Under the pieces are notes generated by a model. The model did no database searches. It saw nothing but the letters and a program-made list of their open reading frames with translations, and had not been told where the DNA came from. Below are positions 45,122 to 56,218 of a DNA stretch of 64,000 nucleotides, one piece after another. The number at the start of each line of letters is the position of its first letter. Within the stretch, counting starts at the first letter, position 1. Source of the DNA: Brachionus plicatilis (taxonomy: Eukaryota > Rotifera > Eurotatoria > Ploima > Brachionidae); the NCBI GenBank assembly GCA_010279815.1, contig QEOQ01000688.1, forward strand, positions 994,412 through 1,058,411. The letters run 5' to 3'. The translations under genes and the position numbers were made by a program.

Positions 45122-45728
45122 TTTTTTTTATTTTTTATTTAAAATCTTAATAAATTAAATAAAATTAAGTGAAATATTACATTTTATTGAAATATTGCTC
45201 TTTTTTAAATCCTTGCTCAATTCCATTTATTAAAAGTTGGAAATTATTAAATTCCCAAAAAGGATGCAAGTGGCCACCCTTAATGACCATTCAATGGTCT
45301 ACTATGAAAGCAATTTAGTAAAGACCCAAAGTTTGTCTTTGGGTATATTTTAAAAAAAAAATTTATAAAAATTAAATTCCTCTTTAATTTGTTGCTCAAT
45401 TGGGCATTATTTTTTTTTTTGGAAAAGAAATTTGGAAGCTAGAAAATGGGTGATGCCGAGTACATTTAGAAAAAGTTAAGTTTGGGCTGTTGAGGATCGT
45501 CTGGCAGCACAAAAATATAAAAACCTTAACAAAATCTCAGGGTTTTATTATAAATATAGTAAAAATTGCATACACAACATTTCCACACAAATTTGCAAAG
45601 ACTATGCGTTCTTTGTTAAATTCAAAGCATCGTATATCGGTAACGCTAATAATGAAACTTAAAATTTTCACCAGCATACTTTTATTATGTTCAATTAAAA
45701 TAAATTTAAAATTTAGAATTATTTAGAG
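45122..45728. promoter_or_regulatory. Divergent interval between EF-Ts and COX5B
   Basis: 607 bp between opposing start codons of two mitochondrial-protein genes. It is less A/T-homopolymeric than most spacers (for example cgtctggcagcac near 45499). No known factor site was identified. Confidence 0.35.
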
Positions 45729-46286
45729 ATGGCAAGTTTGATTAAACCGATCAATCGATGCTTAGGCATGTTTAGACAAGCCAATATGGCAATGGTTGGA
45801 GTTCGATTCAGCTCTACCGATAAGCCATCGGCTGGCAAAATGGATACCCCAATTCAAAAAGAAGCTGCTGACCCCAACGCTGATCCCAAAGAAACATGTA
45901 ATTTAAATGTTTATTATTAAAAAATTTTAAAAAAGTTGCTGAATAATTGTTACACAGACATGGCCAATCCATGGGACTTGTTGTATGGTGCCGAAAGATT
46001 TGAAATCGCCATGAAAAGCAAGGGATACGATGATCCATACGACATGGAACCATTGAAGAGAAAAGCTGTGAGCAGCAAAGAAGATCCCAATGTTGTACAA
46101 ACTTTGGCCGATCAACGCGTTGTCGGATGCATTTGCGAAGCTGACACTCACCACATTAACTTTATGTGGATATCTAAAGGAGAAACTAAACGATGCGAAT
46201 GTGGTCACTGGTTCAAATGTGTTGAAAGAGAACTGCCAGATTTAAGCGACTACGGCCTACATTTGGAAAAGCATGCCCATCACTAA
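45729..46286 (+). CDS. COX5B: Cytochrome c oxidase subunit 5B, mitochondrial
   Basis: Zinc-binding peripheral subunit of respiratory complex IV on the matrix side. Two exons, 45729-45897 and 45958-46286, give 165 residues, with a 60-bp intron splitting a Tyr codon (phase 1). A mitochondrial presequence (MASLIKPINRCLGMFRQ ... VRFSS) precedes the conserved domain: NPWDLLYGAERFEIAMKSKG, then RVVGCICEADTHHINFMWI and ETKRCECGHWFKC. Cys114, Cys116, Cys136 and Cys138 form the zinc site. The C-x-C second pair is the arrangement I recall from protostome orthologues, where vertebrates have C-x2-C. It converges on SUCLA2. Confidence 0.96.
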
Positions 46287-46359
46287 ATTAAAAATCGACA
46301 ATGCTTAGAAATTGTTTGAGTAAAATTAGAAAAAATAAACTTCAACATCATAGCAAACA

Positions 46360-47180
46360 GTTTATAAATATTTTGCTAAATAAAATTTTAAAAGACTGTA
46401 TTTCTTTTTTTTCAAATGATTCCATTAGGATTAAGGGTTTTCGATATGTCAAATTTTATTTTAAATTATTAAAATTTGTAATTTAAATATTGAAAAAATT
46501 ATCTTCGATATGGTTAGAGATGAGTGGATAGATTTTGTGATCAAAAATACAAAAGTTAAAATTTAGAAAAATTAAGCATCAAAAAGAAAATTTTTTTTTC
46601 CTTTTCATTATTCAAATTATATTTTTTTTTATTATGTTTTTAAAATAAAATTTTAAATGATAGTATTCTTTTTTTAAATCATTCCATTAGGATTCAGTGT
46701 TTCCGATATGTCAAATTTTATTCTAGCTTATTAAAATATTGAGTAGAAAAATTCTGTTCGATAAAGCCAGTATGAAAAGTGATCAAAAAACAAAAAATGT
46801 TATTTAGAAAAATTGAACTACAAAAAGAAAATTTTTCATTCATTTTCAAAATTCAAATTATAAATTTTTTTTATTAGGTTTTTAAAAAAGAAAAAAAATA
46901 TTTTGCTAAATAAAATTTTTAAAGACAGTATTCCTTTTTCTTTAAATGATTCCATTAGGATTTAGTGTTTTATTATATGTCAAATTTTATTTTAAATTAT
47001 CAAAATTTGTAATTTAAAAATTAAAAAAATTTTCTTCGATATGGTTAGAGATAAGTAGATAGATTTTGTGATCAAAAAACAAAAAATTTAATCTAGAAAA
47101 ATTGAGCTTCAAAAAGGAAATTTTTAATCCTTTTCAAAAATCCAATTATAAATTTTTTTATTGTGTTTTTTTTTTAAATA
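46360..47180 (+). repeat. Three tandem copies of a ~265-bp unit
   Basis: Unit starts lie at about 46375, 46640 and 46910. Each contains gattccattaggatt, then tatgtcaaattttattt, ttcgatatggttagag (degenerate in copy 2), gattttgtgatcaaaaa, and tttttattatgttttt. The unit is non-coding and lies between the convergent COX5B and SUCLA2 3' ends. Confidence 0.85.
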
Positions 47181-47231
47181 AAATTAAAAATTATTTTTGT
47201 TCCGAATTTTGTTCTAAGCTAAAAAATAAAT

Positions 47232-48830
47232 TTAAATTGGTAGCTCAAATTGAACACCAACAGACGCTGCTTTGGCCAGGCCAACAATTTCGGATAATTT
47301 GACGACCTAAATTAAAAAATTGGTAAAACATTTAAAATTTTAAACAAACAAAAAAATACAATTCTAGCTGCTTCATCCAAGTTATCACAAGCAATAATTC
47401 TTAATTTACTGCTGGCAATCAAAGCCTTGGCATCATCAACTCTAGTTCCTTGCAAGCGAACAACAATTGGTACGTTTAATTTCAAACTTTTAGCGGCTTC
47501 AATGATACCCTCAGCTATAGTGTCGCATCTCATAATTCCTCCAAATATATTTACTAAAATAGCTTGCACCTTTTTGAAAAAAACAATAAAAAAATTTTTA
47601 AAAAAAAGTTAAAAAATCTACTCTCGGATCTGCTGTGATAAGCTCAAACGCCTCTCTGACTTGTTCGGCTGTGGCTCCTCCACCTACATCCAAAAAGTTA
47701 GCAGCATTGCCTCCATGTAACTTAATAATATCCATAGTTGCCATCGCAAGACCAGCTCCATTAACCAAACATCCAATTTCACCATCTAGACCGATGTAAT
47801 TAAGATTTGCTTTGGCAGCTTTTACATCTCTCCAGTCGTCTTGGGACTCGTCTTTTAGGGCAAAAATATCTTTGCGCCTAAATTCCGCATTTTCATCGAT
47901 ATTTATTTTGCAGTCCATGCAAATGATTTGGCCCTCAGTTGTTTCTGATAATGGATTAATTTCGAGTAAAATACAATCTTTTTCTCTGAAGAGTTTGTAT
48001 AATTTTTGCATTATATCAGAAGCCTGTAACAAGGCATCTCCAGTAAACCCTAGTCTACCGGCTAATTTGAGCGATTGTTCCTCAGTTAGACCTGTGTCCA
48101 AATTAACTGGTTCCTTGATGATAGCCTCTGGATTTTCTGCCGCAATTTGTTCAATATTGCCACCTCCTTGAGTACTTGTGATGATAACTGGTCCTTGAAA
48201 AGCACGCTCAAGAGTTATGGCAAAGTAAAACTCTCGCCTAGTGAACAATCTTTCGCAAACCATTACTTTATTACATGGCTTGCCTTCGCGGCCAGTTTGC
48301 TTGGTATACAATCGATGACCCAACATATTTTTGGATACAGTTTCAGCCTCTTCAACACTATAGACCAGCTTTACACCTCCTCTCATTCCACTATCAAATG
48401 TACCTTTTCCTCTACCACCTGCCAAAATTTGAGCTTTGATCACAACATCTTTTCCTAATTCTACAATCAAATGTAAGAAAGCGAATGAATGTTGAATTTT
48501 TTAATTCTTAGCCACAAACCTCCAGCTGCAGTTATTTCTTTGACTTCACTTGGAGATGTTGCTACTCTAAAATTGGGAATTTTGATTCCGAACTGTTGGA
48601 GTAAGCCCATGGAAACATATTCATGCAACAAAAGGTAGTTTCTTATTTGAGACTTGTTTAGGAGAACGCTGTTCCTATTTAGTTTGTTAAAATTGAGGAG
48701 CTTGATGGTAAATTTTGAGGTACAAAAAAAAAAGAATAAATTTAAATTTTAAAATCACCTGTTTTGAAGCTAGAGTGGATTTTTTAAAAGCATTCAGGCC
48801 AAATTGAAGATTTTTGCACACATTTGCCAT
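47232..48830 (-). CDS. SUCLA2: Succinyl-CoA ligase (ADP-forming) subunit beta, mitochondrial
   Basis: TCA-cycle enzyme subunit: with the alpha subunit it converts succinyl-CoA to succinate with ADP phosphorylation. Five minus-strand exons are 48830-48759, 48700-48520, 48460-47622, 47569-47360 and 47306-47232 (1377 nt, 458 residues; human about 463), with consistent phases. A mitochondrial presequence is followed by [18 protein letters not shown], the ATP-grasp domain ([38 protein letters not shown]), [18 protein letters not shown], and the ligase domain with [17 protein letters not shown] and [14 protein letters not shown]. The C terminus VVKLSEIV...FELPI matches the A-form. ADP specificity is inferred from resemblance to SUCLA2 rather than SUCLG2. 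Confidence 0.96.
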
Positions 48831-51800
48831 TGTGAACTCTTAACCAAATAAATTCTAGATTAAAATACCAAAATTTGGTCTATAAATTAGAAATCGCAGT
48901 AGAAAATTATTTTGTTAGATACTTCGATCCCAAAGCATTATTAACTGAAATTAAGTCGAGAAAAAGATTTTAATTTGTGTATACATTGCATTAAATTAGT
49001 ATTTTTCTAATCATAATTTTTAAATAACGCTGGCGTCGCTTTTTTTTTTGCAATAAAAAACAGCAAAAAAAACTTAAAATAAATGTTATTTAAAAAATTT
49101 TTAAATGGCTTAAAAACTTATTAGATCAGTCCATATCTAAAAAAAATTATTTATTTCATATAGTTGTGTATTGATAAATATCTTTATACTTCATGGTTCT
49201 CTCAAAATTTTTTGAATATGATTACTTTAAAAATTGATAACATTTGATAAAATATTATCTTGAAAATTCAATAATTCCCATGAAACAAAAATTGAAACAA
49301 CAAACAGGTTTTTACTCAGTCAAAAGAATAGCAAATGACAATTTTTTTTAAAGTAAACTAAAAAAATATTTAACTTACTTTTAATAAAAATTGATCATTT
49401 AATTTATTTTCAACTTTCTTCCTCATGCTTAATGATAATAAATCAGACTTTATTTAAAAAATTACAAAGGTTTATTAAATAATTTTATTTTAATTTGATC
49501 GCACAATTTATAATTTAATCATTAAATCTAAAAAAAACTTTTACCGTAAAATACCGTAAAATCTTCACTAGTTTTCTTAGAACTAACTAAAATTAAGGTT
49601 TATTCTAAAAGACTTTAATCTCATCGATCTTTTGGAGTAATTTTTTAAATATTTTTACTTAAACTCTGGATTTAATTTGGATAAATAAAGTTGAAATTTC
49701 TTATTCTCTCTATAAAAAATTCCTGCCTTAGCTCTAACAAAATTTTTTAAAAAAATTTTTGGTTAATAAAGATTTATTTAATATTTTATGATTTATAACA
49801 CAACTTTTAAAGATTAAATTTTTTTTTATTATTTCTAATTTTTTTAGAGGAAACATGAAATTTTATTCGTATTCTTATATTAAACCTGGAATTTTTGAAT
49901 TCATTACAAATTGAACTAACATATTTAATTTTTCGGAAAATTGAAGTAAAAAAATTTTCATAATTGTCATCTAAAAAATCTTTTTTTAACCTAAAATAAA
50001 TTTTTTAAATGTCAAAAAAGACAAAAATAAAACTTCAACAAAATTTTAATCTGATTATTGATTTGATTAATTTAAATAAGAAATTAAAGTTTTTGCTTTA
50101 GGTAAAAAAGATGCAACATACGATTTACTTTTTAAAATTTAAAATTTTTCAAAAAATAAATTATTTAAGTGCATTTTTTTTAACTTTCTGAAACTCATTA
50201 AAACAGCATTCATGTCTAATTTAAAAAATTATAACATTGGGATTAAGGTCATAATAATAAAATAAAACCCAATATCGAGTTTTGAGTGATGGTTACAGTT
50301 AATGGTTTATTTAAAAAATGGTAAGGTTTACTTCTAATAAGTTATCGTTTTATTTTAAATAAAAAAGCATTGGTGTCCTGCTTTTTAAATAAAATTAAAA
50401 ATTTTGAATTAATTTCAGACTTGATAGGCCATTATGAAACATCAATAATTTCTTTTCTAAGTAATGATTGATGAGGATTAAAAAACAATTTAAAAAATTA
50501 AAGAAAAATTAAGTTGTGATACAATTTGTTTGACTTCAGTGTTTCTCTCAGTCTCAGCTTTAAACATTTTTTCGCTTTTATATTTAAAAAAAATAATCAT
50601 TTTTTGTTTTTATTTATTAAATAATTTTTTTTCTTATCTATTTTACTAATAAAGTTTTAAAATTTGGGCACCCAGAACTCCCAATTTTTGTTAAAATAAA
50701 AATTGTTCAAATATTAAATTACCATTTATTTTTTAAACAATTAATAAAGCTATTTTTTCAAAAATTTCGACACAATATATTAAAAAATTATGCATTTTTT
50801 TTTATGATTTTAAATCAAATATAGTCGAAAATATGTGCATTAAAATGATCAAAATTAAAATTCATTACAAATATCATTAATTATTTTATTAATCTGAGAT
50901 TTAGCATGTTCATGGTGAAAATCATGGATCTGTTCAGAATGTCATTTATTTCGAGAGTGGACAAAGCAATTTGCTTAACAAAGACCAAATTGATGTGATG
51001 AGTAGAAAAGAAAATCTTTATGTTTAAACACGAAAAGAAAATAAGTTTATGCTTGAGTAAATTTACAAAATTCATCTAAAGACTATGCATTTTTGTTCTC
51101 TTGATTTTGAAATTTTTGTTAGATATTAAAGCTTGAACAAAAAAATTTATAGTGGATAATATGGTTTGAATGCAAATGCAAATTTATGAATATCTAAGGA
51201 AAAAATATTATTATTGTATTTTGATTTATTTTGAAATTGTAATAGGATTAATGAATCGAATTTTGAAAAGAAATCGATATAGAATTTCTTTGATTATTCA
51301 TTCGTATCTTATTAACCTTTTTGCGCATTTAAACAGACATAAACACGAATGCTTTTTTAATTGCTCATATTTGTGCGGACCGCCAGGTTATCAATTAAGA
51401 AATCTTCTGAGTGAATATTTTTTTTGGACAGTTTCTAGTGGTAAATAAATAGATTTACATGGGCAAATAACTCGGGCATTTTTCTCATTGCCAATTAAGC
51501 CAGATCAATCATAGAGGAGAACAACAACAGGTGAAACTAGCGAGATTTTTGTTAGTCAAATGTCTTAAAGAGGACTTGTAAAAAATTTATTTTTGATAAG
51601 ACTTAGGATATTAAAATTAAAAAAAAGCAAGAATGTCATTTAAGTTTTTCGGGCATTTGTCAGACAGACACAATGAAGATAGGTTGAAACTAGAGCATTT
51701 AAAAATAAGATTTTCTATTTGTTTTTCATATAATAATTTTACTCTTTTTTTAATTTTATTTTTATTTAATTAGAAAAGTAAAAGAAACGGACATTTGAAA

Positions 51801-52171
51801 TGCTGTTCAACTAAGATAGCTCTTGACAACTGACTGCTCAAAGAATAAAATTCAAATTTTGATATTTGCTAAATGTCTTGTTAGAGTAAACATTACCTTT
51901 TTAATTTTATTTTTCTATATGTGATATGGCCTCTTTTGCAAGGGATCATGTCCATGATTCATTAATACTTCCTAGACCCAGCAACAAGCAACGAGAAAAA
52001 AAAAAAAAGAAAAGACACAAGATAGCAACCTAATTTAATTTCTAACGCTTTGATATAACATTTTTAGGTCAAATCCATGCCGTTTTACACATTTTTTCTT
52101 TGCTTCAGATAATAAATTTAAAAATGTTTTAAAAAAAAAAAAAATTTTTTTTTTTTTCCTCCGAAACAAAA
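48831..52171. other. AT-rich intergenic region
   Basis: 3.3 kb without a supported gene. A plus-strand frame at 51170-51448 (contains FFNCSYLCGPPGYQL) is open but has no homology clue or splice context. The 5' UTR of the TRIM gene presumably lies near the right end. Confidence 0.45.
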
Positions 52172-54685
52172 ATGAGCTCCACATTGATAGAGACAATAAA
52201 CATAAACGCCGACGACTTCACGGACAATTTCCTCACATGTCCAACATGCATGCTTGCCTACGACGACTCCGAACACGCACCAAAACTGCTGCCATGCTCG
52301 CACACTCTGTGCCGCAGCTGCCTGGACCGCATAGCCTCCACCGCAATACCCATAAACAACGGCTCGGGCATCAACCTAGACTCGTTGAATTCCAGCCCCA
52401 CCGTGCTCATTAACAACTCGATATCGAGGTCGATCGCGGCTGCTGACGCGGCCGCCGCAGCCATGAACGGCGCCGAGTCCAACAGCAGCCCGACCAGCTC
52501 TCGCTTGAGCAGCACTTCGCTCACCTCCAACAGCCGCACTCTTGGCAGTTCGAGCGCGCACTTTGTCGACTTGTGCATCCGGTGTCCGATTTGTCGCGAG
52601 ACAATAGTGCTGCCGCGGAACGGCGGCGTGGCCAGTCTGCCTCCCAGCTTCATCGTCAATCAACTGCTCGACCTGGTCAAAAACCAGCGCAGCCGAGACA
52701 TTGTGCCCCGCTGTGTCGACCACTCGAACGAGGAGCTTTTGTTCTGCGAAACGTGCGACAAGTCGTTTTGTTCGCTGTGCGAGTCCCACTTTAAGATGGC
52801 CACCAATGCCGACCACATCATAATTCCGTTCTCGATCGCCATCAAGCGAATGACCGAGATTTTTTTGTTCAAGTCGAACCAGTGCATAAACAGCTTCAAT
52901 ATGGCGCTGGCCAATGTCCAAGGCGAAATAGTCAACTTGAACAAGCGAGTGGAGAGTGTGGCCGAGGCGGTCGAGCGATCGTTCGACGATCTAAAACTGG
53001 TTATCGACAAACGCAAGCAGCACTTGCTCAAAGAGCTGACGCGCATCAAACACACCAAGACCAGTGTGCTCAACGACCAGCTAAAGTTGATCGTAAACGA
53101 AAAGCAAAACATCGAGCTCGAGTGCAAACAGTACCACCAGAAGAACATCGAGTCAAAACAACTCGGCCACCAAATTCAGAGCATCAACGAAAAGCTCGAC
53201 TGCCTGCGGCACCTGTGCGAGCCCCGAGAGAACAGCTTCATAAACTACGAGTACAAGTTCAACAATTGTGTGCAACAAGTCGACAATGTGCTGGCCAGCT
53301 TTGGCGCATTCAAAACGTCCAACACGTACGCTCCACTGTGCAATTACCGCATGGGGCCGGGCAGCGGCGTCCACTCGGCCAACCTGGGCATCCAAGTGCA
53401 CATCGAAACAGTCGACTACTACGGCCAGAAGAGAAGCGAGGGCGGCGACCCCGTCTCCGTGACCATCACCGACCCGCTCTCGCGCCAATTCAACGCTCAC
53501 GACCTCCAGGACCTCAACAACGGAACCTATTGCTTCAAATTTGTGCCCACCATGGCCGGCAAGTACCGCCTCGACATAAACATATTCTCGCGGCCAATCA
53601 ACAAGTCGCCGGCCTATCTGAACATCGTGGACTATGTGGAGTCGGCGTGGACGTTCGGCGGCGCCGGCTCCTCCTCTCAAGTCTTCTCGTTCAACAACAA
53701 AGGCAGCTCGGACCGAGACTTCAACATGCCGATTAGTGTGCGTTGTTTGGACGACAAAATTTATGTGCTCGACAGCGGCAACAATCGGATCAAAGTGCTT
53801 AGCGGTCAAGGTCAGCTGCTCGGCCACCTGAAACACGACGGCCTCGCCCAATCGAGCTCGACCGCTCTGGCCATCGCCGACTCCAAGCTGATCAGCATGA
53901 ACTGGCGCCTCAAGCAACTCAGCGAGTTCAGCATCGCCGAGTCTCGGCTGCAAACGTTCGCCATTGAGCTGGACGAGCCCATTAGTCTGATGGAGACCTT
54001 TCATCCCGAGCTGTTCATTGTGCAGGACAATAGGAAGAAGCTTTGTTTGTGCACGATCCGAGGCGACATTGTGTTCGAGTCGCTAGAGGCAAAAATAAAG
54101 GCCGAGTGCGGCCTCAAAAATATAACTTCGTTTTGTGGCAGTTTTAGTGAGATGGCGGTGCTGGTGGCCGATGGGTCCAATTCCAATTCGAGTGTGTATG
54201 AAATTGATCTCGATTGGTTGACTGATTACACACTGGTGGACATTTTGGAAGCGCACAATTTAACCAAGGTCAAGTGGAAAAGCTGTGATGTAAGCTTTAG
54301 GAAGCTGGTGTCGCCGGTCAATGCTAAAATGCTGTCCAGTTCGCTCACGTCGCTCAGCTCGACCACTAGTTCCAATTCAACACTGACCACATTCACCAGC
54401 AATAGTGGCACTAGCTGTGCGGCGGCGGGCGCCAGGTCGTGCGGCCACTATACGGCTCTGTGGCACGACAAGCACACGAACAAACTGCTCGCTGCCAGGT
54501 CTGACAAACACAAAACAGTAGTTGAGGTTTTTGATTTGGACAAAAAGTGCTTTCAATATTCGATTGAGAGCAGTCCTAGCGAAAAGCACTTGAAAAGGGT
54601 GACTTCGATTTGCGCGAATAGTTTGGGCCAAGTTGTTTGCGTTGATTTGGTTCAGAATTTTGTTAAAATGTTCAAATTTGTTTGA
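52172..54685 (+). CDS. TRIM-NHL family RING E3 ubiquitin ligase (TRIM2/3-like)
   Basis: A single exon of 837 residues. Domain order is RING, B-box 2, coiled coil, filamin/ABP280 repeat, NHL-type propeller, as in TRIM2/TRIM3/TRIM71 and nematode NHL-1. RING: CPTCMLAYDD (C23, C26), LPCSHTLCRSC, then about 85 residues of Ser/Asn/Ala-rich insertion before the last pair CIRCPICRE (about 138-142). B-box 2: CVDHSNEELLFCETCDKSFC. Coiled coil about 225-370. Filamin repeat about 385-500, with NGTYCFKFVPTMAGKYRLDI. The propeller begins NMPISVRCLDDKIYVLDSGN near 525; later blades are diverged. It is GC-rich and intronless in an AT-rich locus. NHL members bind RNA or act as ubiquitin ligases; the substrate is unknown here. 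Confidence 0.93.
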   Translation: MSSTLIETININADDFTDNFLTCPTCMLAYDDSEHAPKLLPCSHTLCRSCLDRIASTAIPINNGSGINLDSLNSSPTVLINNSISRSIAAADAAAAAMNGAESNSSPTSSRLSSTSLTSNSRTLGSSSAHFVDLCIRCPICRETIVLPRNGGVASLPPSFIVNQLLDLVKNQRSRDIVPRCVDHSNEELLFCETCDKSFCSLCESHFKMATNADHIIIPFSIAIKRMTEIFLFKSNQCINSFNMALANVQGEIVNLNKRVESVAEAVERSFDDLKLVIDKRKQHLLKELTRIKHTKTSVLNDQLKLIVNEKQNIELECKQYHQKNIESKQLGHQIQSINEKLDCLRHLCEPRENSFINYEYKFNNCVQQVDNVLASFGAFKTSNTYAPLCNYRMGPGSGVHSANLGIQVHIETVDYYGQKRSEGGDPVSVTITDPLSRQFNAHDLQDLNNGTYCFKFVPTMAGKYRLDINIFSRPINKSPAYLNIVDYVESAWTFGGAGSSSQVFSFNNKGSSDRDFNMPISVRCLDDKIYVLDSGNNRIKVLSGQGQLLGHLKHDGLAQSSSTALAIADSKLISMNWRLKQLSEFSIAESRLQTFAIELDEPISLMETFHPELFIVQDNRKKLCLCTIRGDIVFESLEAKIKAECGLKNITSFCGSFSEMAVLVADGSNSNSSVYEIDLDWLTDYTLVDILEAHNLTKVKWKSCDVSFRKLVSPVNAKMLSSSLTSLSSTTSSNSTLTTFTSNSGTSCAAAGARSCGHYTALWHDKHTNKLLAARSDKHKTVVEVFDLDKKCFQYSIESSPSEKHLKRVTSICANSLGQVVCVDLVQNFVKMFKFV

Positions 54686-54754
54686 TTGTTTCCGACAAGA
54701 AATTCATTTGTTAAATGGTTTTCTTTTTTTTGTTTTTTTTTTATTTGTTTGAAA

Positions 54755-54872
54755 AAGTTCTCTGTTCTGTAATCTAAAATTTTTCACAAATGTATAAAAC
54801 ACGAAATTGAACGCAAACGTTTTTTTATTTTTTTACATTTTTGATATATATTTTTTTTTGCTAAATGTAAGT
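54755..54872 (+). repeat. 3' UTR segment duplicated at 55379-55500
   Basis: 118 bp beginning aagttctctgttctgtaatc and ending ctaaatgtaagt, present again 624 bp downstream with minor indels in T runs. The intervening DNA contains a LINE fragment. Confidence 0.88.
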
Positions 54873-55199
54873 AAAAATTTTTTTTTTAAATAAATGAAAT
54901 ACAATTGAATTGAATTTTAGAATTTTAGATTTCGGAGCGTTTTTTTGAAATATCATTCGAAAAAAATTAGGAATCAAAAGTCTCTCCTAATGTCAGAATT
55001 TAGAGTATATAATAAAATATAATAATATAGCTTTTATTTATTTGTTTATCTGTACCAAGCTTAAATTCCTTTAGATAAAAAAAAATACATTAAAATCATA
55101 CAATTAAAATTAAAAAAATTCAGCATATAAAAGAACGATTTTATGTCAAGAAATGCCAAACTTTGGATAAAGCTTTACACATGTTATTTTAGACAAAAT

Positions 55200-55380
55200 C
55201 TGGAATTCGAAAACTCCTGCTGGAGTCCATATACTCGAAAAGATATTAAGCAGTTTGAAAAAGTACGATACAAAGCCACAAAAATCATTGATGAGCCGTA
55301 ATAACCTAGCAAACAAAGACCGATGGAAGATTCTCGGGAAAACTACATCAAAAACAAGATGTATCCGCGGAGACATAGAA
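55200..55380 (+). mobile_element. LINE C-terminal fragment
   Basis: Plus strand reads LEFENSCWSPYTRKDIKQF then EKVRYKATKIIDE and a stop. It matches the C-terminal part of the LINE at 30293-32814 (SAWSPYTQKDIKLLEKVQ), and gtatccgcggagacata corresponds to that element's following sequence. It is truncated at both ends. Confidence 0.85.
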
Positions 55381-55500
55381 GTTCTCTGTTCTGTAATCTA
55401 AAATTTTTCACAAATGTATAAAACACGAAATTGAACGCAAACGTTTTTGTTTTTTATTTTTTTACATTTTTGATATATTTTTTTTTTTCTAAATGTAAGT
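55379..55500 (+). repeat. Second copy of the TRIM 3' UTR segment
   Basis: Direct repeat of 54755-54872. The right end abuts the MITE at 55501. Confidence 0.85.
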
Positions 55501-55642
55501 GGCAAGTTTTTTTTTCTATTTTACATTTTTAGAGATAATTGCGTAATTATATTTCAAATTTTAACATGTTTAAGTATTGAGTTTAAATTAAACAACGTAA
55601 TTTCAAAATTTCAAAAATGTTAAATAGAAAAAAAAACTTGCC
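55501..55642 (-). mobile_element. 142-bp MITE, family of 40080-40223
   Basis: Inverted ends ggcaagtttttttttctatt, and aagt directly on both sides (left ...gtaagt, right aagtac). In the undamaged repeat copy the same spot reads gtaagtaaaa, so an empty site is available. Confidence 0.85.
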
Positions 55643-55645
55643 AAG

Positions 55646-55790
55646 TACAGTCGACTCGCTTTAATCCGAAACACCTTTATTCGTAAAATTCGGCATTCGG
55701 ACGTTTTTATCCGGTCCCTACCCCCTTTCCAATACTTTCAATACAAATTTCACCACTTTTATTCGTAATTTTAGTTCGGTTTATTTTGCC
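55646..55790 (+). repeat. Possible pogo/Tigger-type terminus
   Basis: tacagtcgactcgctttaat followed by ccgaaacac resembles the TA-flanked CAGT...CGCT.TAATC termini of pogo-like elements. No inverted partner or transposase was seen. Confidence 0.3.
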
Positions 55791-56218
55791 ATTCGTAACA
55801 AAAAAAAATTAAAATTCTAAATCTGCGAGGGCGAGGCCCTAACAGATCAAGATATAATTATTATTATTTATTAGTTTAAAGCCACATAGGACAATTTCAA
55901 TTATATTTCATATATAATTGAAATTGTTCAAAAAAACAATCAAAACTGTGATGACGAAGTTGAGGTAATCGGCTCCCTAATTAATATTTGACAAAAAATA
56001 TTTTACTATAGAAAAGATTATAAAGCTTAAAGGAATTAATATTTATTTATAGAAAAAAAATACTAACTTAAAGAAAAAAATACAAACATAAAGAGAAGGA
56101 TAGAATCCTAAAGAGTTTTAATTTTTTCTAACGAAAGTTATTAGCATTATAAAAGGATTCATTTTTTGTTAAAGCAATTTCATTTGATTTCTAAAAAATT
56201 ATATTCAAAAAATAAATA

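Noticed and set aside
51170..51448. 92-codon plus-strand frame
   Set aside because: Begins at an arbitrary ATG, Ile/Tyr/Lys-rich as expected from AT-rich DNA. The GPPGYQL end hints at coding but there is no splice or homology support.
52258..54631. Long antisense and +1 frames inside the TRIM-NHL gene
   Set aside because: Shadows of a RING/B-box/filamin/NHL coding frame. No independent homology or splice context.
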